Assembly: GCF_023343835.1 (NCBI RefSeq)
Contig: NC_064448.1
Location: 14,619,215 to 14,683,214, forward strand
Source: Lagopus muta
Lineage: Eukaryota > Chordata > Aves > Galliformes > Phasianidae
Direction of reading: 5' to 3'
Length of the DNA: 64,000 nt
Made by a program: the position numbers and the translations under genes. This document shows positions 13,720 to 25,420 of this stretch, in pieces. The notes below the pieces were generated by a model that had not been told where the DNA came from, made no database searches, and was given only the letters and a program-made list of their open reading frames with translations. Each line of letters begins with the position of its first letter. The first letter of the stretch is position 1.

Positions 13720-13851
13720 TAGATTTGTACAGGCAGGTTCTGTCCTTCCATCTGCAATATAAAGGAGTTCATTCTTCTCTCAAACAAATTCCATTGTATG
13801 TACTTTGATGAAGCAGGTAAAATAAAATTTGTCTATTTTTTCTTCCAGCTC
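13720..13851 (+). repeat. 132-bp segment duplicated at 62032-62163
   Basis: Direct-orientation match with about two mismatches (TATAAAGGAG here, TATAAAAAAG there). Both copies end at TTTTTCTTCCAGCTC, after which the sequences diverge; the left borders are also abrupt. Confidence 0.9.
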
Positions 13852-14924
13852 TCTGAGGTAGTGTATTAAAAGGTGTTGCTTCTCCTCACAGATACTGAAT
13901 CGATTACATGGATTTCTCTATTTTGCTGCTGAGAGGTTACAGATCAGTAGCACTATGCTGTTTACTGATGTCGGAGTATCAAACCCTCATTTCAGAAGTT
14001 TTCTGACGACACAGCATTAGTATACAGCTCCCAGAAAGCTGAAATAACTCAGTAAAGTATCACACATGCTTGTGTTTCCAAGTCAAAGAAATAATGTGTG
14101 TGCATCTTAAAGCCAAGCAGAAGCTTAGTTACATATGTTTTCTTGGGACAAATCAAATTTCAGTTATTTTAACATGCTTAATAGAATGGTTTCATGTAAA
14201 ATTCATTTATCATAAATACTACATTTCAAAACAGTGTGCAAACAGTACAGTGGATATTATTTTTGTAGTGTTTTGATACAGTTACATAGTGAAAAAAGTT
14301 AGTTACAAAAAAGTAGGCAAAATATCAAGAAGGAGAATTTTTTTATATATATATTTCAGTGTCTGCTGAAGTGAAACAGGGAATTTCTTTCCACTTTTAT
14401 TGTTTTTGGATTAAGGTTCTGCAAAAAGAAGCTCATTAGCCAAGCGGAATGTGTGATACTGATATACTGATTCAGGTAGGTGCTATAAAACTATTACAGA
14501 ATTGCTGTTAATAGAACAGAGAGAAAGTCGTGATCCTGTTTTAACTTTGGTTAAGGACATGTGTACCTTGGAATCAGCTACCTATTAGTGTCTACAAAGA
14601 TGAAAACATCTCTGTATGTTTATAAATAATATATAAATTAAACACTTTTTTTTTTTTTTAGAGAGAGAAAGTGTATGGCAACTGGAGAGAGGAAGATATT
14701 ATCAGAAAAAAAACACCCGAACATTTATCCCTGATTCTAAGTATAGATATAGATCCTTAAATTTATACTTTAAGAACTGTGACCAATGTTTCAAAGTGCC
14801 TAAACTCTAGAAATATTTCAGTGATCTTCGGTTAGCTCAGTGTTAACTGGTTCATACCAAAATTAAATGCAAGAAATGAATATCTTTGCTGGGTAACTTA
14901 TATTACTTGAGTTTAGTATTATCA

Positions 14925-16075
14925 TAAAATTACAGAATCTTCTGAGTTAGAAAGTCATCTAATCCAACTCCCTTGAAAGGAATATGAACAAGTTGCTCAG
15001 AGCCTGGGCAAGCCTGATCTTGAATGTCTCCAAGGACAGGTGATCCATCCACCACCTCTCTGGGTGATTTCTTTCAGTGCCTCACCACCTTCATAGTAAA
15101 AAAAAAACTTCTTTGTATCTAATGTGAATTTATCCTTTTATATTTTAAAACCATTTACATTTGTCCTATCGCAACAGACCTTGCTGAAGAGTCTGTCCTC
15201 TTCTCCTTATAGCCCTCCTTCAGATACTGAAAGGCTACTATCACATCTCCCCAGAGCCTTCTCTTTTCCAGTCTGAACAGTCCCAGCTCTTTCAGCCTGT
15301 CCTCACAGGGGAGGTATTCCATTTCTGCTCATGCTCTAACAGATCCATGCCTCTTCTGTACTCGAGAACTCCACGTCAGGATGGAGTACTCCAGATGTGG
15401 TCTCACCAATGCAGAGCAGAGGGGCAGGATCATCTACCTTGACCTGCTGACCACCATTCTTTTGGTGCAGTCCAGGACAGGAGAGGTTTTCTGGGCTGTG
15501 AGGGTACACACTGCTAGTTCATGTCCACTTGCTATTGACTAGTATCCCTATGCCCACTGTGGCAGGGCTGTTCTCTGTCCTTACATCCTTCAACTTGTAT
15601 TGATACAAGGGGTTGGTTGCCATTACCCATGTGCAGTACCTTGCACTTGGATTTTTTGAACCTCATGAGGTTCTCCTTGTCCCACTGACAAAGGCTGTCT
15701 AAGTCTCTCTGAGTGGCATCCCATCCCTCAGTCATCTTGACCTTATCACATAGCTTGTTGTCATCCACAAACTTGATGAGAATGTACTTGATCCCACTGT
15801 CAATGTCACTGCTGAAGATATTAAAGAGCATTGGTCCCAGTACTGATCCCTGAGGAGCACCACTTGTTACCTTCTCTAGCCAGATATTGAGCCAATGACC
15901 ACCACTCTCAAGGTATGACTAGACTAAACTTTGTTCATCAGTCCACCTTTCAAATCCACACATTCTGAATTTGAAAAGAAGGATATGATGGGGACTATGT
16001 CCAAGTCTCTACTGGCATTAAGATAGATGACATCAAGCATTTTCCTCATCCGCTCAAGTAGTTATGCCATCATTA
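14925..16075 (-). mobile_element. CR1 LINE fragment, decayed
   Basis: The minus strand shows ORF2 segments including FSSDIDSGIKYI, KFVDDNKLCD (catalytic region with V in place of A) and CKVLHMGNGNQPL, plus the 3' UTR beginning near 14925. Multiple stops. Confidence 0.85.
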
Positions 16076-16754
16076 AATCCACTAATTAGCTTTTCAAAAT
16101 TAGTTCTTATTTGTAACACTGAACATTATAAATTGTATTTTCTTTACATAGCAGTATCTAATAGCTTTTCCCTGAAATGAGCTTGTTTCTGAAGAAACAA
16201 AAATTGGATTCGCTACTTTTGAACATTTTATATTTTTTCTTTGTCAAATCCTAATCATTTTAAATGCATAGGTTTTCTTCAGTTTTGTTTGTTTTGTGGG
16301 GTAATTTGATAAATTAATGCATATTTTGTAAAGCAAACAAGTGTCTGGCAGTTAGTACATAGCATGGTAACAGAATTGCTCTTTGATTTGCGTAGTAGTG
16401 TTCCTGTTAAAAATTCTGCTTGCCAGTCTTTGAGATTAAATTCTTTTATATAGAATGAGTGTGTTAAGTCAAATTATGTGAATCTGCCTAAACCACTTTC
16501 TTCTTGTATCAAGCAGTCTCAGAATTCTATAATAATCCTTCCTTCCTAAAACTTTGGAATTGTTTTTTAGACACAGTCTTTGTTTCTGTGTTTAATTGTT
16601 ACAATATCAATATGTCTTATGTACTTTGATACATTCAATAAAGTGCACTAGCACAGCAAAATATCATGGCTCAGTATTAACTGATTCATAGCAAGCAAGA
16701 AATATATTTCCAAGAATAAATAAGAATTGTAATTTTTTTTTTTTTAAATTGTAA

Positions 16755-17171
16755 GCAATACCTGTAGACAGTATCTTCTAGAACTAACAGTGCAAAGGCA
16801 GATATACATATGCAATAATAACACCAAAAACAAGACCACTACTGTATTGTAATTAATAAGTCATTCTCTTCTAGGAGGCAGTTCTTTTGTTTATTACATA
16901 ATCCTAGAATGCAATGAAATAGCAAGTATCAACTAGTAACGGTGTTACACTATCTCCAGCTCTACAATTAGACTCCTTATCTGGTTTGGACTAACGGGCT
17001 TACAGCAGGTCAGAAAAAGACTCGTGTAAATACTAAGGACAGAGAACTGTCTAAAAAGTAAGCAGCTAATCAGCAGTATTTAACCTGCAGGAAAAAAAAA
17101 ATCACTGTGCTTTGACTAACTATAGAAATATTTATAAGGCCCCATCCATACAGAATTCAGAGATTTACAGT
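16755..17171 (+). repeat. Segment duplicated in inverted orientation at 58862-59287
   Basis: About 420 bp aligning to the reverse complement of 58862-59287 with few substitutions and a small indel in an A-run (17090-17100). It has no recognised TE motifs and is not concentric with the main palindrome. Confidence 0.85.
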
Positions 17172-18669
17172 GCTTTCCTTCACACACACAACAGTCTGGC
17201 TGAAGTTCTGGCCCTGAAAGCATTGCCCCAGCAATCTTTACATTAAGATCTGCAGCAGTGAACTATGGCATCAAGTTAATTACAGGTGACAGAATTTATT
17301 GTGCTATCGTGTACCAATAAAAAATCTCAGTTATATTCTTCCAGATAAAGATTTTTCGCATGCTTTGAACCATTAGGACAAGGCGATCCAGTGGTCCTGA
17401 GGACAATAATAGCATGCATTACTGAGGGATATTTAAAAAGGTGTACGTCATTAAAACTTGCTTACAACGTGCAATTGAACTTAAGTGCTATTTTCTACTC
17501 GGAACTTCACAGTCTGATGAAAAACTACCTACCAAATGGGATTATTATGTTTCTAACATTTCTAATGAATAAACAGCTTTCTTTCAAACAACCAACACAG
17601 AAGATTGTTTTTATGTGTTATTACTCTGAGTTACATTACCCAGTTAAAAATACCCCATATGTAAGGGAATCTACTCCTCTGAACACAGAAAATAGGCAGT
17701 TATAGAAATTCAAACAACAGAATGTTCCCTCGTGTTACATAAGAAGACTAGAGAAACCAGCAGACCATCTAGCAAAAATAAAAGTGTACTCACTGTACTG
17801 AATGTGAACTTGTGGAGGCTTTTTTCTGAGCGTAAAACCAGCCAGCATTCCTTCACCCATCAACTATTTTGAACATGCACTGGAAATCAAGGGTTGGCAA
17901 TGAAGATAAACACGTCACTTTTCTACAAGGGAGGCATTACAAAGAAGTTGTTCTTACATGGTAAATAATAGAAACTCACTGAAGAGTGGGATGAAATAAT
18001 GCAGTTCTTCCAGTACTTTGCTGCGTGGGTGAATACGGACATGACTCTGCCAATCTTATTTCTAACTTCTGAAGAAAACACAATGGCTCAGCTGTGAAAA
18101 ATTTCCTGGACTGTCAAGTAACTGGAAGGAAAGAAAAAGAAAACAACAATGAAGACTGATAATGCTCTGCTTTACCTAACATAGTAATTATAACCTCATG
18201 TGCTGTTTTATCCCCTCACAATTACTTGATCCTGTGCAAATGTTTCAATATATTGATATTACAATGAAAAACAAGTAGACAAAAGTGTGGTTTTACCAAC
18301 ACGCCTCTTTCAGAAGCCCTATTTATTAGTATGCCAGTTTCAAATTTAGCGTTAACATATATTAAGCTAGGAAGAGAGTCACTATCATGTTAACATCTAG
18401 TAGTCATTGTAATTATGAAAAAACGATTAGATATGTATTGCATCACCTTGATTGAATATCCCTGTGATGCATCTCTAGTTTACATCTACTGATTGCCTGA
18501 TCCTCCGGGAGATTAGCAAAAATGAACCAAATAAAACAAGACTTCTCACCTGGAGTTTGGTTTCCAAATGGTATTCAACACCCAGCATGTACATCTTCTG
18601 TCATCCTGGTCTATATTTGTGCTGTCTATTTTCATGTCACATCACCAAAATCTTTTCTCCTTAGGCTTG
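17172..18669. other. AT-rich non-coding stretch
   Basis: The 104-codon frame at 17391 has no family features or splice context. Nothing else recognised. Confidence 0.5.
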
Positions 18670-20650
18670 TTTTGAAGTGTTAAAGATGATGTCTCAGCCA
18701 GATGGAGAGCCAGCTCCAGGTACAAGAGGTGTACCAGCAGAACCAGGAGTTACTAGGGTAGGAAAGTACAGGATGGCATCCCTTTTTGGTGCTGTCTGCC
18801 ACACTGTGGGGTCAGCTTACAGCTCCCCAGGGAGAAATGCATGTCATCTCCTTGCACAGCAATTAAAGACCGCTGTGACATTATTTTAGGATTTGGCGTC
18901 CTCAGTGGGTGAACCCAGCACCTGCCTGTATGGCAGCATGAGGCCTTTTGGCTCAAACATCAATCCCAAACCCCACAGAAACAGGGAGGCTGCAGCGTGT
19001 GTCCTTCGTGCAGCCCCTGTGCTTGAGTCAGAGATCGCTGACGTACGGCAGTGCCCCATTTCTGCTGCGGTATGACGTGGGATTGCTGAAGTCGCTGCAG
19101 ATTTGGAGAAAAGACAGATCATCTCCAGAAAGCACTCCCCATACAACTTGCCCACATGCGTGGGGCACAAGCCCCATTTTGGGGGCAATGACTCACACCC
19201 CCCTGTCACAGCCGTGCGCCAAGGGCACCATCACCCCCCTGTGCACAGCCATCAACCTGTCCCAGGACTCCAAGCACCCCACAGGCATCCCTGCCCCCGT
19301 CCTCAATTCCATAGTGACATCAGCATGGACTGAATTGGGGCAGGGGATGTGGGGGGACTTGAGACATGAGGGGATGTGTGGGGACACAGGGACATGTGAG
19401 GACATGGGGGGACATGGGGTGCAGGTGTGGGGTCAGAACTGCAGAGGTGAGATGAGGTGACATGTAGAGGTGACACAGGGAGGTGGCAGGCCGTGCCAGG
19501 AGGTGCCGGTGCCATTTGAGCAGCACTGCAGGGCAGATGAGCAGCACCAGCCCAACCTGGGGGTGATGGTGACGCTCCAGGATGTGGAGATGCTATTGGT
19601 TTTCAAGTAAGAGTTCGTTATCTATACATAATACTGCACTTGTTTGTTTGTGTTTTAGGTTTTTTTTTTTGTTTTTTTTTTAAGTCAGTGATAGTATGCA
19701 GCCTGATCCCATGTCTTTGAAAAGTGCAGTTTAAGGATTGTCAGCTGAGAACAGCAGCAGAACATGGGGTCATCGCAGGCGGAAGGCACAGGGAAGGAAG
19801 CGAGGAAAGAAAGGAGAAAGCCTGGAAAAGGAATGGGGAAGGCACAGGGTGAAGAAAAGGGCAAGACATAGGGGAATGAGGGGGAAAAGGACAGAACAGC
19901 TGTAGAGCAGCCTAAAAAGCAGCAAGAAGCTCTGGGAGGACTGTCAAGTGCCAGATTCTGTATCAGCTGTGTATCTGTGTGCATATGTTGCCATTACTTG
20001 CTTTGGTCAGGGTTCTTGTCAGTTCTGAGCTCCTGCAGTGGGAAGAGCTCGAGCAACTGGTGCAGTCGCTGCAGACCTGTGCGATGGGGGAGTGCTTGAT
20101 AAGGACAGTCCTGCAGCCCTCAGCTGGACAAATTTGCTCCGTGTGCCCAGACTGGGAGCTGTACAGTGCCCGGCCACACTGCTCCAGCTCAGAGCCCGCT
20201 GCCTGCAGCTGCATCTTTGCTTCCTTCCCTCCTGCCCAGAGCCTTGAGGGTGCTCCCACAGTCCCCTTCCCACCCCCAAAATGTCACAGAAGACAGCTGG
20301 CAGCGAGCTGCAGGAATCCCAGCACCTTGTTTTCCTTCTGCCTGCAGCTCTCTCCTCCTCTGCCACACAGGGCTCCAGCCTGCAAAATGCAAATGGTCGG
20401 GGGGAAAGGGAGTGCTGGCAGGAGCAACTGCTGCAGCTGGCCGGGGAGGGTCTGCGCACCCTGTGCCCTTCTGGCCTATCCGTCCAGCTGCAGGAAGACC
20501 AGGGTAGGGCAGCTGAGAAGCTGCCCCCATCAGAGGGGGGAACAAGCTGTCCTTCCACAGAGACATTCCTCTCATAGCCAGATGCACCCACACAACTCTC
20601 GGGCCATCTTGCCAATGGCAGCTGTGACACATCAATTCTTTCTAGGCAGG
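18670..20650. other. GC-richer pocket with coding-like fragments
   Basis: GC content and CpG are higher than in the flanks. Overlapping open frames occur on both strands (for example 19979-20653 plus and 20019-20630 minus), which is expected from composition alone. One stretch at 20281-20577, after a CTGCAG acceptor-like site at 20346, reads RECWQEQLLQLAGEGLRTLC; another near 19500-19606 reads PNLGVMVTLQDVEMLLVF before a GTAAGA. They might be decayed exons of a gene from a GC-rich chromosome region, but I cannot name one. Confidence 0.3.
19330..19430. repeat. G-rich degenerate minisatellite
   Basis: Repeats of GGGGACATG and GGACATGGGG-like units over about 100 bp. Confidence 0.65.
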
Positions 20651-21074
20651 TGAATTAATTTTTTTCCATCTGTAAACTTAGGGGGAGAACTGCAGTTTTT
20701 GGTAATCTTTGTAGGAACACTGTCATGGTCCACACAGAACTCAAAATTGCAGCTTTGTGCTAGATCTGGCTGCTTAGACTTGCTAGGACCTAGAACTTCC
20801 CATTTTATGGCATGAGAAGAACAAAAAGCCAAAAATGAAACCCGCAGGGAAAGAAAGGCTTTTGAAGAAAAATACGTGGAAGTATAAACAAGACAGAGGC
20901 TGAGTGAACATTCATATGGCCCTGCACTTTCTGCCAATGGGCTCTAATCCCATTATCGTTAAATTTGCTGGGTAGTTGCATTTTGGTATTTCAATATTTA
21001 GAAACAATGCAGCAGATGCTGGCAAAAAGAAAGAAGAAAAAAAGAAAAAAAACCTCTTTTTTTAAAGCTATTTA

Positions 21075-21325
21075 TATGCACTTGGCACAGCTCTCCTGGG
21101 TTTGGAGTAGTTTCCCTCTTTCTTCTTCGTCTTTCCCCCCACAACCCCTCCACTTCTAACTTCGAGCTCCTCTCCCGTCCTCACAGCACACAGACCGGAT
21201 CGCCAGGCACTGCGCCGCCGCTCCCCCAGTCCCGTCGGAAAAGTTCTTTCCGTGGTCTCTGCTGCCACCTCCTGGCCAATGCGCGGAACGGCCGCTGCGT
21301 CCCGCAAGCACCACAACGCATGCGC
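21075..21325 (-). pseudogene. Inverted, degenerate copy of the promoter and first exon
   Basis: On the minus strand the sequence follows the plus copy at 21722-21993: the NRF1-like GCATGCG, TGGTGC, CGGCCG, ATTGGCCA, GAGACC-CGGAAA, and later AAAGACGAAGAA with a CCCAGGAGAGC counterpart to CCCAGCAAACC. The start codon position reads AGG (GTGAGGACGG against GTGATGGCAG), the exon body has a deletion where the plus copy has AATTACGTCAATTGG, and the GT donor is not evident. It therefore appears to be a broken duplicate that could still act as promoter sequence. Confidence 0.5.
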
Positions 21326-21872
21326 GTACAAAATGCGGAAGTGCCGTTCTAACCGCTCTACTCAGCTAATCCGCCGCCTCTCTATGGTCATCAGTCCTCC
21401 AGGTAATAGCGAACATAGCGGCGAACAGCCCCGGCCCGGCAGGTTATTTCGCTTGATTAGTTTCAAGTACTCACCTACGCGTGCGTTGTTTTCGACTCCT
21501 CATTACGCGTGCGAGGGGCGCAGGGGCCGCTGGAAGCCACAATAGTCTGTTCCCGAGGCAGGCTCCAGGAATCGACTGCTCGCCTGCACCTCGAGGCTTT
21601 GTAGATTTGAATGCTAGTTATGAGTGTCCTGGCGCATGCGCTCTGTTGCCTCGAGGATTAACCATAACAAAGCTCGGCGTTTTCGCTGCGCAGAGCGAGG
21701 AGCACCAGCGCCGCGTCCCTGTGCGCATGCGCCCTGGTGCCTGCGGCGCCAAACAAACACGGCCGCAATTCCACCTATTGGCCACGAGGGGGCACCGGAG
21801 ACCGCGGAAACAACAACGACTGGCTCGACGCGCAGCCACGCCGCAGCTTCCGGCGCTCTTCTCCCTGCCGTG
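21170..21872. promoter_or_regulatory. CpG island with three NRF1-like sites, probably bidirectional
   Basis: CpG-dense region with the palindromic GCGCATGCGC-type NRF1 motif at 21317-21326 (one-base variant), 21632-21641 and 21723-21732. It contains a head-to-head pair of related promoter/exon-1 copies (minus 21075-21325, plus 21722-21993). NRF1 sites are common in broad, divergent promoters of housekeeping and germline genes. Confidence 0.6.
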
Positions 21873-21991
21873 ATGGCAGAGGAAAAACGCAGTTCGATGG
21901 GGGTTGAGGGAGGAGAAAATTACGTCAATTGGAAAAAGACGAAGAAAACCAAGGAAAACTTCTCTACACCCAGCAAACCTCTGCTAAGCAC
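21873..21991 (+). CDS. First coding exon of an unidentified gene
   Basis: ATG in good context (GCCGTGATGG) at the edge of the CpG island, a 39-codon lysine-rich open frame (MAEEKRSSMGVEGGENYVNW, later KTKKTKENFSTPSK), and a GTAAGA donor at 21992 leaving phase 2. I could not find a confident next exon within the window, and I do not recognise the protein. The basic, Ser/Thr/Pro-containing N-terminus is typical of disordered nuclear protein tails, but that is inference. Confidence 0.45.
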
Positions 21992-22805
21992 GTAAGAATA
22001 TTATATCTTAATTTTATAAGTCTCACTTTCTTTTTTTTAAACCAACTGTCACTGGAGCACTGTCAGTAGATGTACCAGAAATATTGACAAGGGTTAAAGA
22101 AAATTGTTCTAATGTTGTTTTGGTTTTTTTCTACTTCACATAAATCAGGAGAATTATTTGTTTTTCAGTGCCACCAGAGGAGCCATTTCTTCACTGATAT
22201 TGAAATTCATTATGAATGCCTCTAACAAAAATGATTAGTTGAGCCATTGTATTTAACATGAGCATTTTCACCCACAGCCAAAGCACAGGAATTGATATTA
22301 GCAGTTTAACTCTCCAAATTTTGTTCAAAAGACTTTCATATTTCTCCAGTTCAGCTGGCTACAGTCTTGTGAGACAAACTCACAATCAGAAAATGGTTTT
22401 GATTTTTTTGCCATCAGATTTGCTGCCACATTATCAAGTCTTATTAAGGATTCCCTTTGAGTTTTAACTTGGTTCAAAGTTATTTGTTAAGGTGACAGGC
22501 TATTTCCAGTTGTGCTGTTTTGTTTTTACAAAGCATTTCTTGATGTGCAGCACATTTTGCAATGTGTTTCTGCCTATAATATTGTTTCAGGATATGTTTG
22601 CATTGGAGAGACAGGGTGTCTCAGGAGCAGAGGCAAGCAAACTACACAGAGCAGCTCAGAGTTATGAGTTTTATTTGGCATGTGCACACACACAGGTATC
22701 CATTTTTGATAGCCCCAGAAGATGGCAAGCAGAAACTCCCTAAGCAAGTGCAGTAGGAGCACTAGTAAGCTAAACCAGAATCTCTCTAAGCAAGCACAAT
22801 ATTAC

Positions 22806-23293
22806 TTACTGACCTTGAGAGAGGGATGAAATTTTGGGAAGGAGTCTGCCTGCAGTGCTTTCAAAACATGTCAGCACGGCATTCCCTGCTTCAAAGTGCA
22901 TCTTTCTTCTCTCCTCCACTGCAGCCTCTCTCCTGCTTCTACTCTCTTCAGAGTCTGCAGCATTTTTTTCCACCTGCATGCTGTATCCATGCAGCCAACA
23001 CATGATACAGAGCCCAAATGGAACACCTGCTTGCAAAACAAATCCTTGTAAAACAAGATAAGTTAGCAAGGTTTCTCCCTAATTAAAAAAATCAATAAAA
23101 GAAGATGAAAGGAACATATATTTGCATCTACAGCCTTTAAAACTGTCAGAATACTTTGTTCCATCCCAGGATCATTCTCCTGGTGGGCCTCTAGACCCTT
23201 TCCAAATTCATCTATTTTCAAATTGTAATCTTTGAAAGCTGACATCATTTTCTTGCAAAGCATTAAGCATGGGGCCATGCTATTTGTCTGCAC
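22806..23293 (-). CDS. Possible exons on the minus strand, unassigned
   Basis: Two adjacent open stretches read leftwards. The first (about 23250-23090) is helix-like (KMMSAFKDYNLKIDEFGKGL). The second (about 23040-22812, following a TTTTACAAG acceptor-like end) contains a hydrophobic stretch (GVPFGLCIMCWLHGY) and an E/R-rich stretch (DSEESRSRREAAVEERRK), ending at a GTCAGT donor-like site. No family recognised, so this could be chance. Confidence 0.2.
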
Positions 23294-23861
23294 TGCACTA
23301 TGCCCTCCCTGTGCCCCTTGGCCAGGCTGGGCTGCTCCAGGAGGCAGATGACGTGGCAGGGTGAGCAGGCAGAAGTGTGAGCTGAGCTGGGCTGTGTGTG
23401 TCCTGTGGGTTTCAGGTAGGACAAGCCTAGAATCTTAGTAGAATTGGTTTTTAGCCTTACCAAATAAAAACCAAAACAAACAAAAGAAAAAAACAACTTG
23501 TTATGTTATGTTTATGGTAGTTATAAAAAGTTAAAAGCCTTGTGATACAGAAATGCACAACATACTGTGAACAGGAAAAGAATGAGATACAGTTCAATCA
23601 GAGAAGGACATTAAAATAGCAGAAATAGGGAAAGAAACCACCTCCTTCCCTACCTTCGTCTATAGAAAAATTAGACTGCCTTGAGGAAGGTACAAAACAG
23701 ATCATCTTGCTCCTTACAACTTTTAGTAACAAATAGTGCAATTTGCAGTTGCCTTTTCATACTTCTCCAATTTACATGCAACCCTAGCATACTGCTGACT
23801 GTCATGCCCTGACACACATAACAGATACTGCTCTAATCCAGTTCAGGATATGCAAAAAATG

Positions 23862-23996
23862 GCAGAGCTCACAGCCCTGAAATTAAGAAGAAATCACTCA
23901 CTCCTTCCTGAGGGCCAATACTCACCCACACTCTCTGGAAGGCATTCTGCAGGTAGAGGTGGCTGCCAGCCTTTAAACGTGGCCAGGACCCCCTCC

Positions 23997-24046
<50 letters not shown>

Positions 24047-24810
24047 TTCACAGCCCTGAAATAAAGAAGGTACCACTCATTCCATTTCAAAGACAAACAC
24101 TCACCCCACACGATAAAGAAAATAACCACCAGGTAGAGATGCTGCCCTTATGGCTGCCAGACCTTAAATGTGGTCACAAACTCCCCTCCCCCCAAAAAAG
24201 GTGATCTTACAGCTGTGAAATAAAGAAGGAATCAGTTACCCCCATTCCAAGGGCCAGAACTCACCGCACACACCACAGGAGTCAGGTTCTGAGAAGAAAT
24301 ACTGCCCTTATGGCTGCTAGACCTTAAAACCTTAGATGTGGTCAGAATCCCCCCCAAAAAGGAGAGAGATCACAGCCCCAAAATAAATTAAGAAAATCAC
24401 TCACCCCAATTCCAAGGACTAGAGCTCATCCCACACTCCTAAGGAAGCAGTCTGCAAGTAAAGATGTTGCCCTTACAACTGCCAGCCCTTCAATGTGGGC
24501 AGGATATCCCCCCCCCCAAAAAAGTGCATTGCTGCCCTGAGATAAGGAAGTAATCCCTCACCCCATTCCAAGGACCAGTACTCACTCATGCTCCAAAGAA
24601 AACAGCCTCCAGGTTGTTTTCACCCCTCCAAGCCCTTCTACATGGTCAGGATCTCCCCCTCCTCAAAAAACAAAAAAAAAAACCAACCAACCAACCAAAG
24701 AGAAGCTCACAGCCCTAACATAAAGAAAGGATCCTCCACCCCAAAAGAGGCAGTCTCCAAGAAGAGATGCTGCCACAATGCTTTCCAGCCCTTAAGTGTG
24801 GTCAGGGAGG
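23862..24810 (+). repeat. Tandem repeat, six diverged ~165-bp copies
   Basis: Units start near 23862, 24045, 24201, 24361, 24523 and 24697. Each runs through CACAGCCCTGAAATAA, an ACTCACCCCA block, a TGCCAGcCCTTAAATGTGGtC block, then a C-run followed by an A-run. The first unit has an expanded A-run of about 45 (23998-24042) and the fifth a short ACCAACCAACC stretch. Confidence 0.85.
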
Positions 24811-24997
24811 GGTGGAGCCAGGCTGAGCCCCATCCCATCCCAGGTGAACTGCTCCCACCAGTGCTTGCAGGGCTACACCCCTCACCAAGTGCTCAATCAC
24901 TGTTTTAGGTTATGACCTCACAGTTCCCATACAGCCATGAAACAACAGAAAAAAGAACACATCACCCCATGGTCACTGTGCATCACCCCATGTTGCA

Positions 24998-25420
24998 TTG
25001 TGGGTGCTTTCAGTGTCCCCCCACCCACCCCAATGTCCCAATGCTCCATCTCCACTCCCACCCCCACGTCCCCATGCCCACCTCTGTTGTCCCAGTGTCC
25101 CCATTCCCTCCATCCCATCCCCAGTGACCCTACAGTCACCTCCCCAGTGTCCCCAAACCCACACCGTGACCTCATGCCCTCCTCCCAGTGCCTCCCAGTG
25201 TTCATCCACCCACCCCCCACTTCCCCATGGTCCTTTCTGTGCCCCCAATGTCCCTACGCCTTCCTCGCCATCCCTAGTGCCCCCCCATCCACACTATCCC
25301 CATGTCCATTCCCAATATCCCCATGGTCCTCTTTGTGTTCCCAGTGTCCCCACACCCACCTCTACCCCCTTCCTGTCCCCATTGCCCCCTGCCCACCCCT
25401 ACCCCTCAAGGGCAGGGGGG
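24998..25420. repeat. C-rich degenerate simple repeat (CCCCAATGTCCC-type)
   Basis: Irregular repetition of CCCAGTGTCCCCA and CCCCATGtCC-like units. Frames across it are low complexity. Confidence 0.7.

Larger units (their letters stand above)
12076..14924. other. AT-rich non-coding stretch
   Basis: Apart from the microsatellite near 13180 and the 132-bp duplicated segment at 13720-13851, I see nothing identifiable. Confidence 0.5.

Noticed and set aside
20019-20653. Overlapping 224- and 203-codon ORFs on opposite strands
   Set aside because: GC-rich DNA gives long frames on both strands. No domain, start context or splice structure favours either in full.
24000-24059. Poly-Lys and poly-Phe frames over the A run
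   Set aside because: Translation of a simple poly-A tract.
23862-24810. CRISPR-like array
   Set aside because: Units of ~165 bp diverge along their whole length without constant short repeats and unique spacers, and the DNA is eukaryotic.
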